Program-made: the position numbers and the translations under genes
Assembly: GCF_031755915.1 (NCBI RefSeq)
Contig: NC_083383.1
Span: forward strand, 4,379,501-4,443,500
Length of the DNA stretch: 64,000 bases
DNA from: Ziziphus jujuba
Taxonomy: Eukaryota; Streptophyta; Magnoliopsida; Rosales; Rhamnaceae
Direction: 5' to 3'
Notes under the pieces: generated by a model
What the model saw: only the letters and a program-made list of their open reading frames with translations
Told to the model about the DNA's origin: nothing
Databases searched by the model: none
In this document: positions 10,802 through 22,083 of the stretch, piece by piece
Layout: every line of letters begins with the position of its first letter
How positions within the stretch are numbered: position 1 is the first letter of the stretch

Positions 10802-10900
10802 TCATTGGATGAACTGCATTGCTGATATTGACCCCAAAAAAGAAACGGTAGGTACAACTAGTACGTGAACAGCTAACCTGCAAAAGATATCTATAGTCAC
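10802..10900 (-). pseudogene. psbF: psbF (cytochrome b559 beta), plastid-derived pseudogene
   Basis: psbF encodes the beta subunit of cytochrome b559, which ligates haem with psbE. The start codon is GTG in place of ATG, an internal deletion removes about six residues of the N-terminal region, and the end [12 protein letters not shown] is followed directly by TGA. The histidine-containing helix [12 protein letters not shown] survives. Confidence 0.88.
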
Positions 10901-10909
10901 TGGGGCCTC

Positions 10910-11162
10910 CTAAAAAGATTTACTAAATTCATCAAGTTGTTCCAAAGGATCAAAATGGCCAATTATTAATGGAATTCCTTGTCGGCTCTCTCTTAAAATA
11001 CTCGTTTGGACAAGGGCTTCCAAATACATCGTAAGCTAAACTGGTGCTGACGAATAGCCAACCCGCAATGAATAAGGAAGGTATAGTAATGCTATGAATG
11101 ACCCAGTATCAAATACTGGTAATAATATTAGCAAAAGAACGTTCTCCTGTGCTTCTAGACAT
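10910..11162 (-). pseudogene. psbE: psbE (cytochrome b559 alpha), plastid-derived pseudogene
   Basis: The minus-strand reading starts ATG TCT at 11162, with the recognisable GERSFANIITSI start, [15 protein letters not shown] haem-binding helix, SRQGIPLI and the end QLDEFSKSF before TAG at 10910-10912. The total length is one base longer than the usual 84 codons, so the frame is broken once. The plastid sequence ends about 11 bp upstream of the start, where a truncated Gypsy LTR begins. Confidence 0.88.
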
Positions 11163-11173
11163 GTTAAACTCCG

Positions 11174-11234
11174 CATAGCCGAAATTTACCATTTTTAGTT
11201 TCCTAATTTGTTCTTACTTTTTGTTTTATGAAAC
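11174..11234 (+). repeat. E3 5' LTR, piece left of the Copia insertion
   Basis: Matches 22566-22626 of the E3 3' LTR (AGCCGAAATTTACC...TTGTTTTAGGAAAC) with one or two differences. The last five bases GAAAC (11230-11234) are the left TSD of the Copia element. Confidence 0.9.
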
Positions 11235-12231
11235 TGATGGATTTTGGTGTAGGTTTATGTTGTTGTACCCTAGAGCACAATCATTCAAGGTGTTAGTCAA
11301 GAATGATTGTTGTTGGTTCTTGGTTCTTGATTTTATTTTTTTTAGGTTTGTTAAGGTTTTGTTTCTGGTTTTAATGGAGTTTTAGGGTTCTTGAGAAGGT
11401 TGTTAGCTTTTGGGAAGAAGAAGAAACCAAAAATGTAGTAGTTGAGAGAGAGAGCCAAAAATGTTGTTTTTCAAAATCTGTTTTTTGAATATTTTCTTTC
11501 TCAACGTTTTTCATTGCAATTTTCATACTTTTAAATACATCAAAAATACAATAAGGCATGCTGCCATATTGATCAATAAATACAAAAGCATTAAAAGTAA
11601 CCAACCAAGCCAAACTACCTCAACTAACTCTAATCAATGTGCTGGGCATGCAAGAGACCTTCTTTAATGGGCAGTTCAGCTTGTCTAAGGCATTTGAATT
11701 TGAAAACCAGCTCCATTTGACTTGAAAATTGGAGGGAAGCCGTTTTGAATATTAAACTATGTTCTAGCCAAAAACCAGATAAAACAAAGTCCATTTACCC
11801 ATTCAAAAGTAATCATCCCGAGGCAGTTTTGCCCAATTTTCTGGGCAACAAAACTGCACAAAGGTCAGATTGTTTTGGGCTTAACTTGGCCTTCCTAGCT
11901 CCAAATTGGGCCATTCTTTTTGTTTCTGCTTCCTCTGCATATCTAGTTTATCATATCCAAAATTCAGGTCCAAATACCAAACCTACTTCAAACGGCATCC
12001 AAGGAAGTGGACTTATGTTGCTGGAAATACAATTCCAGCAACTAGACAAAAAAGGCTTTAAGCTAGATAATGAGCTTAGGGCATTACAAAAAGGATATTG
12101 TTCTTAAACATTACAAGATAAAATAAAATGCATAAACATATATAATGTTTGGTCTTTGATGTTGCAAAACAAAGAGTGCAAGTGTAACCGAACTACCTTG
12201 CACATTGTGGCAAGATCACCACATTTCAACA
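11235..12231 (-). repeat. Copia 3' LTR
   Basis: 997 bp, direct repeat of 16432-17431 with scattered single-base differences (for example GGATTTTGG versus GGAATTTGG near the terminus). Small ORFs inside are repeated in both LTRs and resemble no known protein; I treat them as non-coding. Confidence 0.95.
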
Positions 12232-15200
12232 CTCCTCCTTGGTGTTCTTGCTTGAAATATTTAGAAGCTTCCTCAAGGTCTCAAATCTTGCTTTTGGAAG
12301 TGGCTTGGTTAAGAAATCTGCAAGGTTATCTTCGGTCTTGATATATTCCAAGCTTACTTCTCCATTTTCTTCAAACTCCCTCAAAGAGTGATACTTCACC
12401 GGTATGTGTTTTGTCCTTCCATGTTGAATGGGGTTCTTGGCTATTGATATGGCTGAAGTGTTGTCACATTTGGTGATGGTTGAACCCTCTTGAGGATAAC
12501 CAAGGTCCTCCAATAATTTCCTAAGCCAAATGCATTGATTTGCACATGAAGAGCAAGCAATGCACTCGGCTTCGGCGGTGCTTTGAGCGGTTGTTGCTTG
12601 CTTCTTTGCATTCCATGAGAATGATCCACTACCAAGTGAGAAAAGATACCCCGAAGTGCTCTTCATAGCATCCAAGCGTCCAGCCCAATCACTATCCGAG
12701 TAGGCCATTAATCTCATCACATATTGCCTATCATACCAAACTCCAAAGTCTTGTGTTCCTTTTAAGTATCAAAGAATTCTTTTGGCACCTACAAAATGGT
12801 TTTGGGATGGTGCTTGCATATATCTAGACAAAACACATGTGGCATGCATAATATCCGGTCTTGATGAACATACATAGAGCAAACTTCCTACCATGCTTCT
12901 ATACAGGGTTGGGTTTACCTTTGGTGTGCCATCCTCCTTCTTGTATTTGTCTCCTTGGCTCATTGGTCTTGACATTGGCTTGCATTCATCAAGGTTGAAC
13001 TTTTTCAAAAGATCTTTGATGTATTTCTCTTGAGATATGAAAATACCCCTAGAGCATTGCATCACTTCCACTCCAAGGAAGTAATTCATTTCACCAAGGC
13101 TTGACATGTCAAACTCCTTTTCAAGTTCATTTTTCAAAACTTCCACATTCTTTTCATTTTCACCCGTGACCAACAAATCATCCACATAGAGTGAGATAAC
13201 AATCATGCCTTATTCATTCCTTATGTATAGTGTTGGCTCATTTGGACTCCTCCTAAAGCCTTGGTAGGTCAAGTAACCATCAATCTTGCCATACCAAGCC
13301 CTAGGTGCTTGCTTTAACCCGTAAAGTGCCTTGTGTAGATAGTAGACTTTGTCCTCATGTCCTTGAACAATGAAGCCCTCGGGTTGCTTGACATAAACCT
13401 CCTCTTGAAGCACACCATTCAAGAAAGCCGACTTTACATCAAGGTGGTACACCTTCCATGACATTGAGGCCGAGATGGATAGGATGAGCCTTATGGTCTC
13501 CATTCTTGCAACCGGTGCAAACGTCTCTCCATAATCTACACCCGCTTGTTGTGCATAGCCTTTTGCCACAAGCCTTGCCTTGTGCTTGCATATTGTTCCA
13601 TCCGGGTTGAACTTGGTCCTAAAGATCCATTTTACACCAATTGGTTTCTTGTTTTTAGGTTTAGAAACCAAAAACCAAGTTTCATTCTTTTCTATCATAT
13701 CCATTTCGGTTTGCATGGCCTCTATCCACTCTTTCTTTTGCATAGCTTCTTGAGCATTGGTAGGATCACTCAAGGCAACATTGTACCTTTCATATATTTC
13801 AAGCAATGGCCTTTCTCCTCTAACACCATCTCCAATCTCCAATTCGGCTCCAATGGTCTCAAGTGCATCCTCCTCATCATCTTCATTTTCTTCATTGTCA
13901 TTGTCATTGGTTTCTTCTTCTCCATCATCCAACCGAGCATTATCTTCATGGACAAGAAGCTCCTCCTTTGTCCAATCCCAAACAGCATCTTCATCAATCC
14001 TCACATCCCTTGTTACCACAAGTTTCTTGGTTTCCAAGTTGAAAACCCTAAAACCTTTGGTAACCTCACTAAAGCAGACCAAGATGCCCACATTTGCCCT
14101 TTTGTCAAGATTGTCTCTCATGTGTGGATGACATGGAGAAAACAAACACTTCCAAAGATTTTTATGTTATCCAAAGATGGTTTTTCTCCATACCATATCT
14201 CATAGGGTGTCTTGGACTCATTGGCTTTGGTGTATGCTCGGTTTTGGATGTAGCTAGCCGTGTATATGGCTTCGGCCCAAAACTTCTTTGGCATGTTCTT
14301 CTCATGTATCATGCACCTTGCCATCTCCATCAAGGTCCTAATTTTCCTCTCACAAACACCATTTTGTTGTGGTGTGTATGGTGTTGTGAATTGATGCACC
14401 ATTCCATTTTCTTTGCAAAAATCCTCCATAGCCAAGCTTGTATATTCTCCACCATTGTCGGTTCTCAAGCACTTCATCTTTGCATTGCTTTGGGTTTCCA
14501 CCATCTTCTTGAATTCCATGAACTTCTCAAGCACTTGTGACTTGGTTGTTAGAAAATATACCCAACACATCCTTGAGTAGTCATCAATGAAGGTTAGGAA
14601 GTACTTACATCCTCCAATTGATGACAAACTCATTGGTCCACACACATCTGAATGGACTAGCTCAAGCTTCTCCTTAGCTCTCCATGAACCGGCTTTAGGG
14701 AATGGAAGCCGTGTGGATTTCCCTAGTTGGCATACATCACATAGGCGTTTCATCTCCTCAATCTTTGGCATGTTCTTCACAATGGCATTGGTGTTTTTCA
14801 TGGCACCATAGCTAGAATGCCCAAGCCTTTTATGCCAAAGTTGAGAAATGGACTCCACTTTGGTTTTTAAGGCTTGTTCATTCTTAACTAGGTCCAATCT
14901 ATAGCTTTTGTCCTTCAATGGTACCTTAAACAGCTCATTACCACAAGCATCATATATGATACATCCATCTTTTGCAAAATTTAAAGCAAAGCCTCTTTCT
15001 ACCAATTGTGCTACACTAAGCAAGTTTTCACACAAACTGGGAACATATAACACATCTTTTATAATTTTGGTACCTTCCTTGGTGTTCAAGCACATATCTC
15101 CTTTGCCTTCTACTTTCATGAACCGGCCATCACCAATCTTCACTTTGGTTCTGTAGTTTCGGTCAAGCTCCACAAAGCCATCCTTTTGGAAACTCATGTG

Positions 15201-16226
15201 GTGTGAGTAACCACTATCCACAAGCCAACCGAGACCACTACTTATGACTTTAAGGCATGTGGCCACAAATAGGTTCTCGGCTTCTTCATTAACCACATTG
15301 GCTTGTTGTCTCCTTTGCTTGCATACTTTGGCAATGTGGCCTTTTCCTCCACATCTTTCACAAGATGCATCCGGCCTCCAAAAACACTTGGATGGTGGAT
15401 GTCCAAGCTTCTTGCAATGAGGGCAAGGTGGATGCCCTCCTCGGTTTTGATGGCTTTGTTGTTGTTGTTGTTGATTCCATCCATTTTTGTTGTTGTTTGT
15501 GTTGTTGTTGGTTGTAAAACCGGTTTGGTTGGTGTTGTTGCTCTTCCTTCCTTTATTCTTCTTTTTGTTGCCGTGGCCATCATAGAATGCACTCTCTATG
15601 GTCTCCTCCTTTCTAATGGCTCTCCTTTGTTCGGTTGCTTGAAGAGCATTGATGAGCTCACTCAAGGTTATTTCACTAAGATTTCTAGATTCTTCAAGGG
15701 AGGAAATCTTAGCTTCAAACCTTTCGGGTAAGCTCACCAATACTTTCTCTACTACCCTTTGATCGGTCAATTGCTCACCAAGGACCCGAATTTGATTTAC
15801 CACTTTGAGCATCCTTTCCATGAAATCCTTGACAAGCTCATTCTCCTTCATCTTCAAGGTCTCAAACTCTCTTCTTAAGTTTAAAACTTGCATTTGCCGA
15901 GTTCTAGTATTTCCATGGAACTCCTCTTGAAGCTTTATCCAAACCTCTCTAGCACTTGTGCATGACATTATCCTTGTAAAAATGGAATCACTCATGGAGG
16001 AGTGCAAGGCAGTGAGGGCCTTGAACCCTTTGGCAACTTCGGCCTCATGTGCATTTCTTTGTGCTTGGGTTGCATTAGCTCTCAACTCTTCCACTACATA
16101 ACCTTCTTCTATGACTTCCCATAAACCAAAGGCTTGAAGGTAGGCTTTCATTTTTATACTCCAAATGGAATAGTTTTGTCCTTCAAACTTAGGTGGTGTT
16201 GGGGTTGCAAAGGATTGTGAGGCCAT
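12226..16226 (-). pseudogene. Copia gag-pol polyprotein, nearly complete, interrupted
   Basis: Read from ATG at 16226 (MASQSFATPTPPKFEG); an upstream in-frame ATG at 16307 also exists. Gag is followed by two CCHC knuckles (CPHCKKLGHPPSKC and CERCGGKGHIAKVC, about 15310-15430). The protease has VDSGYSHHMS near 15215. The GAG-pre-integrase HHCC and integrase catalytic residues D (HSDVCGP), D (RTDNGGEYT) and E (QNGVCERK) lie at about 14360-14660. A frameshift at about 14120-14145 separates integrase from RT (HLDVKSAFLNG, YGLKQAPRAWY, catalytic SLYVDDLLV at about 13185-13200). A stop lies at 13207-13212. RNase H (SDSDWAGR, TAEAECIA, QHGRTKHIPVKYH) ends at 12226 after another stop near 12770. Confidence 0.92.
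12232..12240 (-). other. Copia polypurine tract
   Basis: On the minus strand AAGGAGGAG directly precedes the 3' LTR. It also encodes the last codons (KEE) of the polyprotein, whose stop codon TGA is supplied by the LTR terminus TGTTGA. Confidence 0.8.
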
Positions 16227-16419
16227 TTGAAAAAATGGTTTTTGAAAAGTTTTGAAAAATGGACACAAGAACAAGCTCTCGGGTGGTGGTGTTTTGGTGA
16301 GTTTCAACTAGTCTTTTTGGGAGGTTTTGGTTTCGGTTGGAAGGCTTTAGGTGGGGGATCCTCTCACAAATGAAATGGTCTAGGTTGAAAGCTCACAAGG
16401 TCCTAAGAAATTACACTAT
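16227..16419 (-). other. Copia 5' leader
   Basis: Short region between PBS and the chosen gag start. It contains the upstream in-frame ATG at 16307, which would add 27 residues (MKLTKTPPPES...). No other feature is seen. Confidence 0.6.
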
Positions 16420-16431
16420 GCTCTAATACCA
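16420..16431 (-). other. Copia primer binding site
   Basis: TGGTATTAGAGC on the minus strand, directly adjacent to the 5' LTR. It differs by one base from the plant tRNA-iMet complement TGGTATCAGAGC. Confidence 0.9.
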
Positions 16432-17431
16432 TGATGGAATTTGGTGTAGGTTTATGTTGTTGTACCCTAGAGCACAATCATTCAAGGTGTTAGTCAAGAA
16501 TGATTGTTGTTGGTTCTTGGTTCTTGATTTTGTTTTTTTTGGGTTTGTTAAGGTTTTGTTTCTGGTTTTAATGGAGGTTTAGGGTTCTTGAGAAGGTTGT
16601 TAGCTTTTGGGAAGAAGAAGAAACCAAAAATGTAGTAGTTGAGAGAGAGAGAGCCAAAAATGTTATTTTTCAAAATCTGTTTTTTGAATATTTTCTTTCT
16701 CAACGTTTTTCATTGCAATTTTCATACTTTTAAATACATCAACAAGACAATAAGGCATGCTTCCATATTGATCAATAAATACAAAAGCATTAAAAGTAAC
16801 CAACCAAGCCAAACTACCTCAACTAACTCTAATCAATGTGCTGGGCATGCAAGAGACCTTCTTTAATGGGCAGTTCAGCTTGTCTAAGGTATTTGAATTT
16901 GAAAAACAGCTCCATTTGACTTGAAAATGGGAGGGAAGCCTTTTTGAATATTAAACTATGTTCTAGCCAAAAACCAGATAAAACAAAGTCCATTTACCCA
17001 TTCAAAAGTAATCAAACCCGAGGCAGTTTTGCCCAGTTTTCTGGGCAACAAAACTGCACAAGGGTCAGATTGTTTTGGGCTTAACTTGGCCGTCCAAGAT
17101 CCAAATTGGGCAATTATTTTTGCTACTGCTTCCTCTGCATATCTAGTTTATCATATCCAAAATTCAGTTCCAAATACCAAACCTACTTCAAACGGCATCC
17201 AAGGAAGTGGACTTATGTTGCTGGAAATACAATTCCAGCAACTAGACAAAAAAGGCCTTAAGCTAGATAATGAGCTTAGGGCATTACAAAAAGGATATTG
17301 TTCTTAAACATTACAAGATAAAATAAAATACATAAACATAAATAATGTTTGGTCTTTGATGTTGCAAAACAAAGAGTGTAAGTGCAACCGAACTACCTTG
17401 CACATTGTGGCAAGATCACCACATTTCAACA
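16432..17431 (-). repeat. Copia 5' LTR
   Basis: 1000 bp, direct repeat of 11235-12231. It should drive transcription towards lower coordinates. It is followed on the right by the TSD GAAAC at 17432-17436. Confidence 0.95.
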
Positions 17432-17959
17432 GAAACTACCATTACTTTTAGGTTTTTTATTTATTTTATGGACAAATAACTTTAGGAAGGTTTTTATTTT
17501 ATTCTTTCCATTTTAAATTAATTAATTCCTAATTTAATATAAAGGAATTAATTAATCAAACTTAGATTAGGAAAGGAAGTATAGTTTCGGCCAACTAGGA
17601 TTCTTTATGTGAGTGGCCGGTTTTACCTAGGGTTTTTAGGGTTTATTTTGTTTCTTTCAAAGCCTATTTAAAGGCTTAGTTATCAATAAGAATTAACTTT
17701 GATTTGATTAAGAAAATACTTGTGAGATTAATTATCTCTTTGTTCTTTGAGAACACCTAAAACACCATTAGAGAATTGGTTGTTTTAGCTTGACTTCTCA
17801 ATAGGTTTTCCATCCCCTATTGTGGCGTCTACATTATACCAAGGTTTCTAACCATAGTTTGGTTAGGGGTTGAGGTCCATTCCATTAGAACTTGAACTTA
17901 ATTGAGATCCGGGCTAATATAATACGGGTTTAGGAGCAGGTCGTCCTAGGTTCGTATCA
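17432..17959 (+). repeat. E3 5' LTR, piece right of the Copia insertion
   Basis: Starts with the duplicated GAAAC and continues the LTR to GGTTCGTATCA at 17959. It is nearly identical to 22622-23149. TATTTAAA is at 17665-17672. Confidence 0.92.
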
Positions 17960-17961
17960 TT

Positions 17962-17973
17962 TGGTATCAGAGA
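17962..17973 (+). other. E3 primer binding site
   Basis: TGGTATCAGAGA lies 2 bp after the LTR end. The last base differs from the iMet complement (GAGC). Confidence 0.85.
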
Positions 17974-19142
17974 TATATTCTATTCAGGTTTGATCTATCT
18001 TTATTTGTTTTATTCCTTTTTGTGTTATTCTGCAATTTTAGCATTAGGTTAAGGTTGCATCCATCCCCTACACGTTCTGCATCTTAAAAAAAAATAAAAA
18101 TAAAAATAAAAATTCATTCCTAGTTGAATTAGGATTTCCTAGTTTTATCGTATTTTTATTTCCTAGTTTGTTGGTTGTTTTTCATCATTGTTCTTATTGA
18201 TTTTGGTTTTTGTTGATTTTTTATTTGCTGTTTTAGTCTCAAATATTTGCATTCATATATTCAAAAAAAAAAAAAAAAAAGAGTTTGCGGCAACATTTAA
18301 AAAAAAAGAAAAAAACTGCACATTTGTGTTTATTTGGAGGTCACGGGTTTGGTGTTTGTTTTGGAGTTGGAATTGTAATTTTGGTAATTATTCTTGCTAC
18401 TGCAGTTGTTTATGTTCTATGAGTGAAAAAAAGAATAAAAAAAAGAAAAGAAAGAAGAGGTAAAGCTGAATATAAAATAAAAAAAAAAGAAGAAAAAAAT
18501 ATTTCGATTGTTGGAGTTTGATTTGTTTGCTGGAAATTTGTTGGAGCTGCTATTTTTTTTATTATTTATTCAATATTTGAGTTGCTGGAGAATTATTTTT
18601 GCTGCTGGATATTTGGATTTTGGGTGCTTAAATTATTTGGATTAAAATTAGATAAAGGAATTGATACAAAACTTGAATTACAAGAACAACAACCAACACT
18701 ATTCTATATTTTTGTTCAATTTGATTCTTGTTCGTATTTGAATTTCTTTTTCTAAAATTTTATTCTTGAACTCATAGTCTACTACCATCTGGTGCAGTTT
18801 TCAAAAATTCCAACGTTTTCCCATTATTTTGTGTTTTCTTGTCTAGAAAGCCGAAAAATTAGGATTTGTTGGATTCTTTCGGTATTACCTACTTTTTGCT
18901 TAGTGTTTGTTGATAAGTTTAATTAAAACATACTAGTGATCTAATTGCTGTTTTGTGGGTGTTTTAATTAGAACTTTGAGATAATACATTGAGTGGAAAA
19001 AGGCAAGAGTGTTGAGCTTAAAAGAGAGTAAAAAGTCGAAACAAGTGTGCAAACATGAGTGTCGAGTTCTCATTTGAGTGAAACACGTAAGGGAGTGAAA
19101 TTGTAAGGTCCTATTTTATTTCTATTGCATTATTATACTAAC
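17974..19142 (+). other. E3 5' leader (untranslated)
   Basis: Homologous to the E1 leader (2178-3306) and, in reverse, the E2 leader (39079-40246), with the same positions of A-rich tracts. No gene is seen. Confidence 0.75.
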
Positions 19143-20749
19143 ATGACAGAAACAAGAATGAGGAGAGGAGAGCCACCCTTGAGGATCAATGAGGAGGAGT
19201 CCGTAGCATTCCATGGCGATGCCCGAGCTACTGGGAGCGGAGACCAAGTGGACATGAGAGCTATTTTGGAGTCAATACAGTTGGTTAGTGCTCAAGTTGA
19301 GCATGTGAATCAAAGGATGGGAAGGCTAGAAGTTTCCCAAGGAATTCCAAACATAAGAAATAGGCAAGAATTCCATGGAGGACGAGGCCGAGGACGAGGA
19401 GGTCGCGAGAGACCGAGAGAGGAATTTGATGAGGAGCCATTCGGTGGAGACTTTGAGGAAGGTATGGACGAAAATTTTTCTTTCCAAGATAGAGCTGGCT
19501 GTGGAAGATATAGGAGGGAAGAAACAGATGACAATCTTAGCAATATCAAGATCAACATCCCACCATTCATGGGAAAAAGTGACCCCGAAGCATGTTTGGA
19601 GTGGGAAGAAAAGATAGAGATGATATTTGACCGCCATAATTATTCAGAGGCTAAGAAGGTGAAATTGGCAGCAATGGAGTTTGGCCATTATGCACTCCAA
19701 TGGTGGACCAATGAGCAAAACACCCGAAGGAGAGTTGGTGATGACTTGATTACTACATGGCGACAAATGAATGGAGCCATGTGGAAGCGATTCGTACCAT
19801 CACACTATCATAGGTTGCTGCATCAAAGACTTCAATCTTTATCTTAAGGACATGGATCTGTGGAGAATTATTACAAGAAGATGGAGATGCTTATGATGAG
19901 ATTAAACTTGAATGAAGATATGGAAGCAACCATGGCAAGGTTTCTTGGTGGTTTGAATCGTGAAATAGCTAATCAACTAGAATTGCAACAATATGTGGAA
20001 TTGGAGGAGATGTTGCATGTGGCTATTAAATTAGAGCATCAATTCAAGAGGAGGGGTGTAAGATCATGGTTTAGAGGTGTTTCTAACAGTGGAAGGTCCA
20101 ATTCAAGTGGCTGGAGGAACAATCCCATCTATGAAAGCAAGCCAAAGCCGAAAGTCAAAGAAGAAAGTTCAAACTGGCCAAGGAAGGAGACTAGAATCAA
20201 ATCTGTCCAAGCACCAAAGAATGAGGTAAAATTAGATCCTAAACCTTCTAGAACTCATGATGTTGTGTGTTTTAAGTGCCAGGGAGGAGGACACATTGAT
20301 AGCCAATGCCCGAATAGAAGAATCATGGTGTTAATGGGCAATGACGAGCTAGAATTGGAAAGTGAAGAAAGTGAAGATGAAGCCAAGCAAGAGGAGGAGG
20401 ACTTGGAGGATGAACCCGAAACCTTGCAAGCATCCAATGCTGAATTAAACTTGCTTTCTAGGAGAGTACTTGCTACATACAAAGATGAGGATGAAATTCA
20501 AAGAGAGAACATCTTCCACACCCGATGTGAAATTCAAGGTAAGATTTGTAGTATGATTATTGATAGTGAAAGTTGTACAAATGTAATTTGTAACATTGTA
20601 GTTGAGAAATTAGGCTTAATAACTATTAAACATCCAGAACCTTATAGATTACAATGGCTTAATGGTAGTGGTGAAATAAAAGTGAATAAACAAGCCAAAG
20701 TAAAATTTAATATAGGTAGATATGAGGATGTAGTTTTATGTGATATTGT
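19143..20749 (+). pseudogene. E3 gag and protease (one stop, one frameshift)
   Basis: Gag from the ATG at 19143 (MTETRMRRGEPPLRINEEE). The RG patch GRGRGRGGRERPR is near 19385, the capsid-like core WEEKIEMIFD and FGHYALQWW at about 19600-19700, and the CCHC knuckle CFKCQGGGHIDSQC near 20270. The protease reads IIDSESCTNVI near 20560: the DSG glycine is replaced by glutamate, a likely inactivating change. A TAA at 19845-19847 interrupts gag, in frame with the ORF resuming at 19860. A short deletion near 20748 (DIV then SGHILLGRP) shifts the frame. Confidence 0.9.
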
Positions 20750-22083
20750 CTGGACATATACTATTAGGTAGACCATGGCAATTTGATAAAGATGCTACTC
20801 ATTTTGGTCGAGAAAATAGTAATTTTTTTAGGTTTAAAGGGAAGAAGGTCAAGCTGGAACCATTATCTCCTAAAGAGGTTTACAAAGACCAATTACAAAT
20901 GCAACAAAGGAGAGAAGCCGAAAAGCTTAAGGAAAAAGCAAGTATGGCACCAACGGCTTCACCATCCTTTCAAGGAGGTAAGAATGAGGTTGCTGACCAA
21001 GGTAAGGTTTCTAAGACTCATATTGAGAGGAAATATCAAGGAAAAGCCGTAAGAGAGGGGAAAGAAAGTGGCAAACCCGAGAATATGGAGAAGGAAGAAA
21101 AATCCGAAGGTGTGCGCCAATCCATGGGAAAAAAAGAAAAAGAAAGAAAAGAAAGGTTAAGCAGCAACTTTTATTTGAGTTTAGGGGATATTAATAAGGT
21201 TATTGAGTGTAAGAAACCTTTGCTGGTCATGATTTATAAAGAAAATTATTTTAATGATCAAACTAACTTTGAAGAACTTGAATTGCCAAGTTCAATGATT
21301 TCTTTTTTGAAGGAATTTGGAGATGTCTTCCCAAATGAAATTCCAAGTGGACCACCATCCAATCAAGAGGGAAAAGGTGAGCTTGCTGTCCAAGGTAAGT
21401 CTTCTAATACTCAGGTTGTGTGGAAAAATTTTAATAAAACCAAGAGTGAAAAATTTGGTGCAAAAGCCGAGAGTGAGGAAGGTGAGATGGCCATGAGTGA
21501 GAAAGGAAAAGGAAGACAAGAAAGGAAAAATATAAATTTTTATCTTAGCTTTGGTGACGTTAATAAAGTAATTATGAATAAGAAATCATTGCTAACCATG
21601 AATTTTAAAGATACTTATTTAAAGATGTCATTATTGCATAGAACTTTATCTGCATTGTTGAGAGCTTTACTTAGTGGCAATTTGAAAATTTGGGAAATAT
21701 TGTTTGCTAACTTTAAAAAGTGTAATTTTTACCATAATAAGCATGTATTTCTAGATTTTGTTGTAATAGTGTTTGACCCAGGAGAATTGGTTTGGTTACA
21801 CTTACGAAAGAAAAGGTTTCCTAATCAAAGAAAGTCAAAGCTCATGCCTCCTATGGATGGACCTTTTCAAGTTTTGGAGCCAAATAACAAGAATGCCTAC
21901 AAGCTTGATTTACCGGGTGAGTATAACATGAGTGCTGCATTTAATGTTGCTGATTTAAATCCTTTTGCTGCAGGTGATGATTTTGATTTGAGGACAAATC
22001 CTTTTCAAGAGGAGGGGAATGATGTGATTCTGCCCGAGCCCGCTCCACCGATAATCATCTGGGGTGCTGACTCGCACGGATGA
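20740..22083 (+). pseudogene. E3 scrambled pol remnant with integrase C-terminal tail
   Basis: An open frame of 447 codons without a full RT, RNase H or integrase. In order: end of protease ([18 protein letters not shown]); two homologous blocks of about 100 residues, each ending in NFYLSxGDxNK (about 20970-21260 and 21350-21630); an integrase scrap ([10 protein letters not shown], about 21642); an RT scrap ([10 protein letters not shown]...HVFLDFVV, about 21700-21770); then the integrase C-terminal module ([43 protein letters not shown]) and a tail read into the 3' LTR to 22083. The same arrangement occurs in E2, so it was fixed before both inserted. Confidence 0.88.
22007..22019 (+). other. 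E3 polypurine tract
   Basis: AAGAGGAGGGGAA directly precedes the 3' LTR and is in frame within the coding region (EEGN). Confidence 0.88.

Larger units (their letters stand above)
11235..17431 (-). mobile_element. Ty1/Copia LTR retrotransposon nested in the E3 LTR
   Basis: The element is bounded by LTRs at 11235-12231 and 16432-17431 and flanked by a perfect TSD, GAAAC (11230-11234 and 17432-17436). On the minus strand it starts TGTTGAAATG and ends CCATCA. A PBS (16420-16431) and a purine tract (12232-12240) are in place. The polyprotein order gag, protease, integrase, RT, RNase H identifies Ty1/Copia. The coding region has only a few lesions, so it is a fairly recent insertion, younger than E3. 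A copy of the same LTR begins at 63876. Confidence 0.96.

Noticed and set aside
11461..12107. Small ORFs in the Copia LTR (68 and 120 codons), repeated at 16639-17307
   Set aside because: They lie inside both LTRs, show no known domain and are repeated simply because the LTR is repeated.
13546..14540. Plus-strand ORFs of 219 and 148 codons (and several others at 13757-15731)
   Set aside because: They are antisense shadows of the Copia polyprotein, which has clear integrase and RT motifs on the minus strand.
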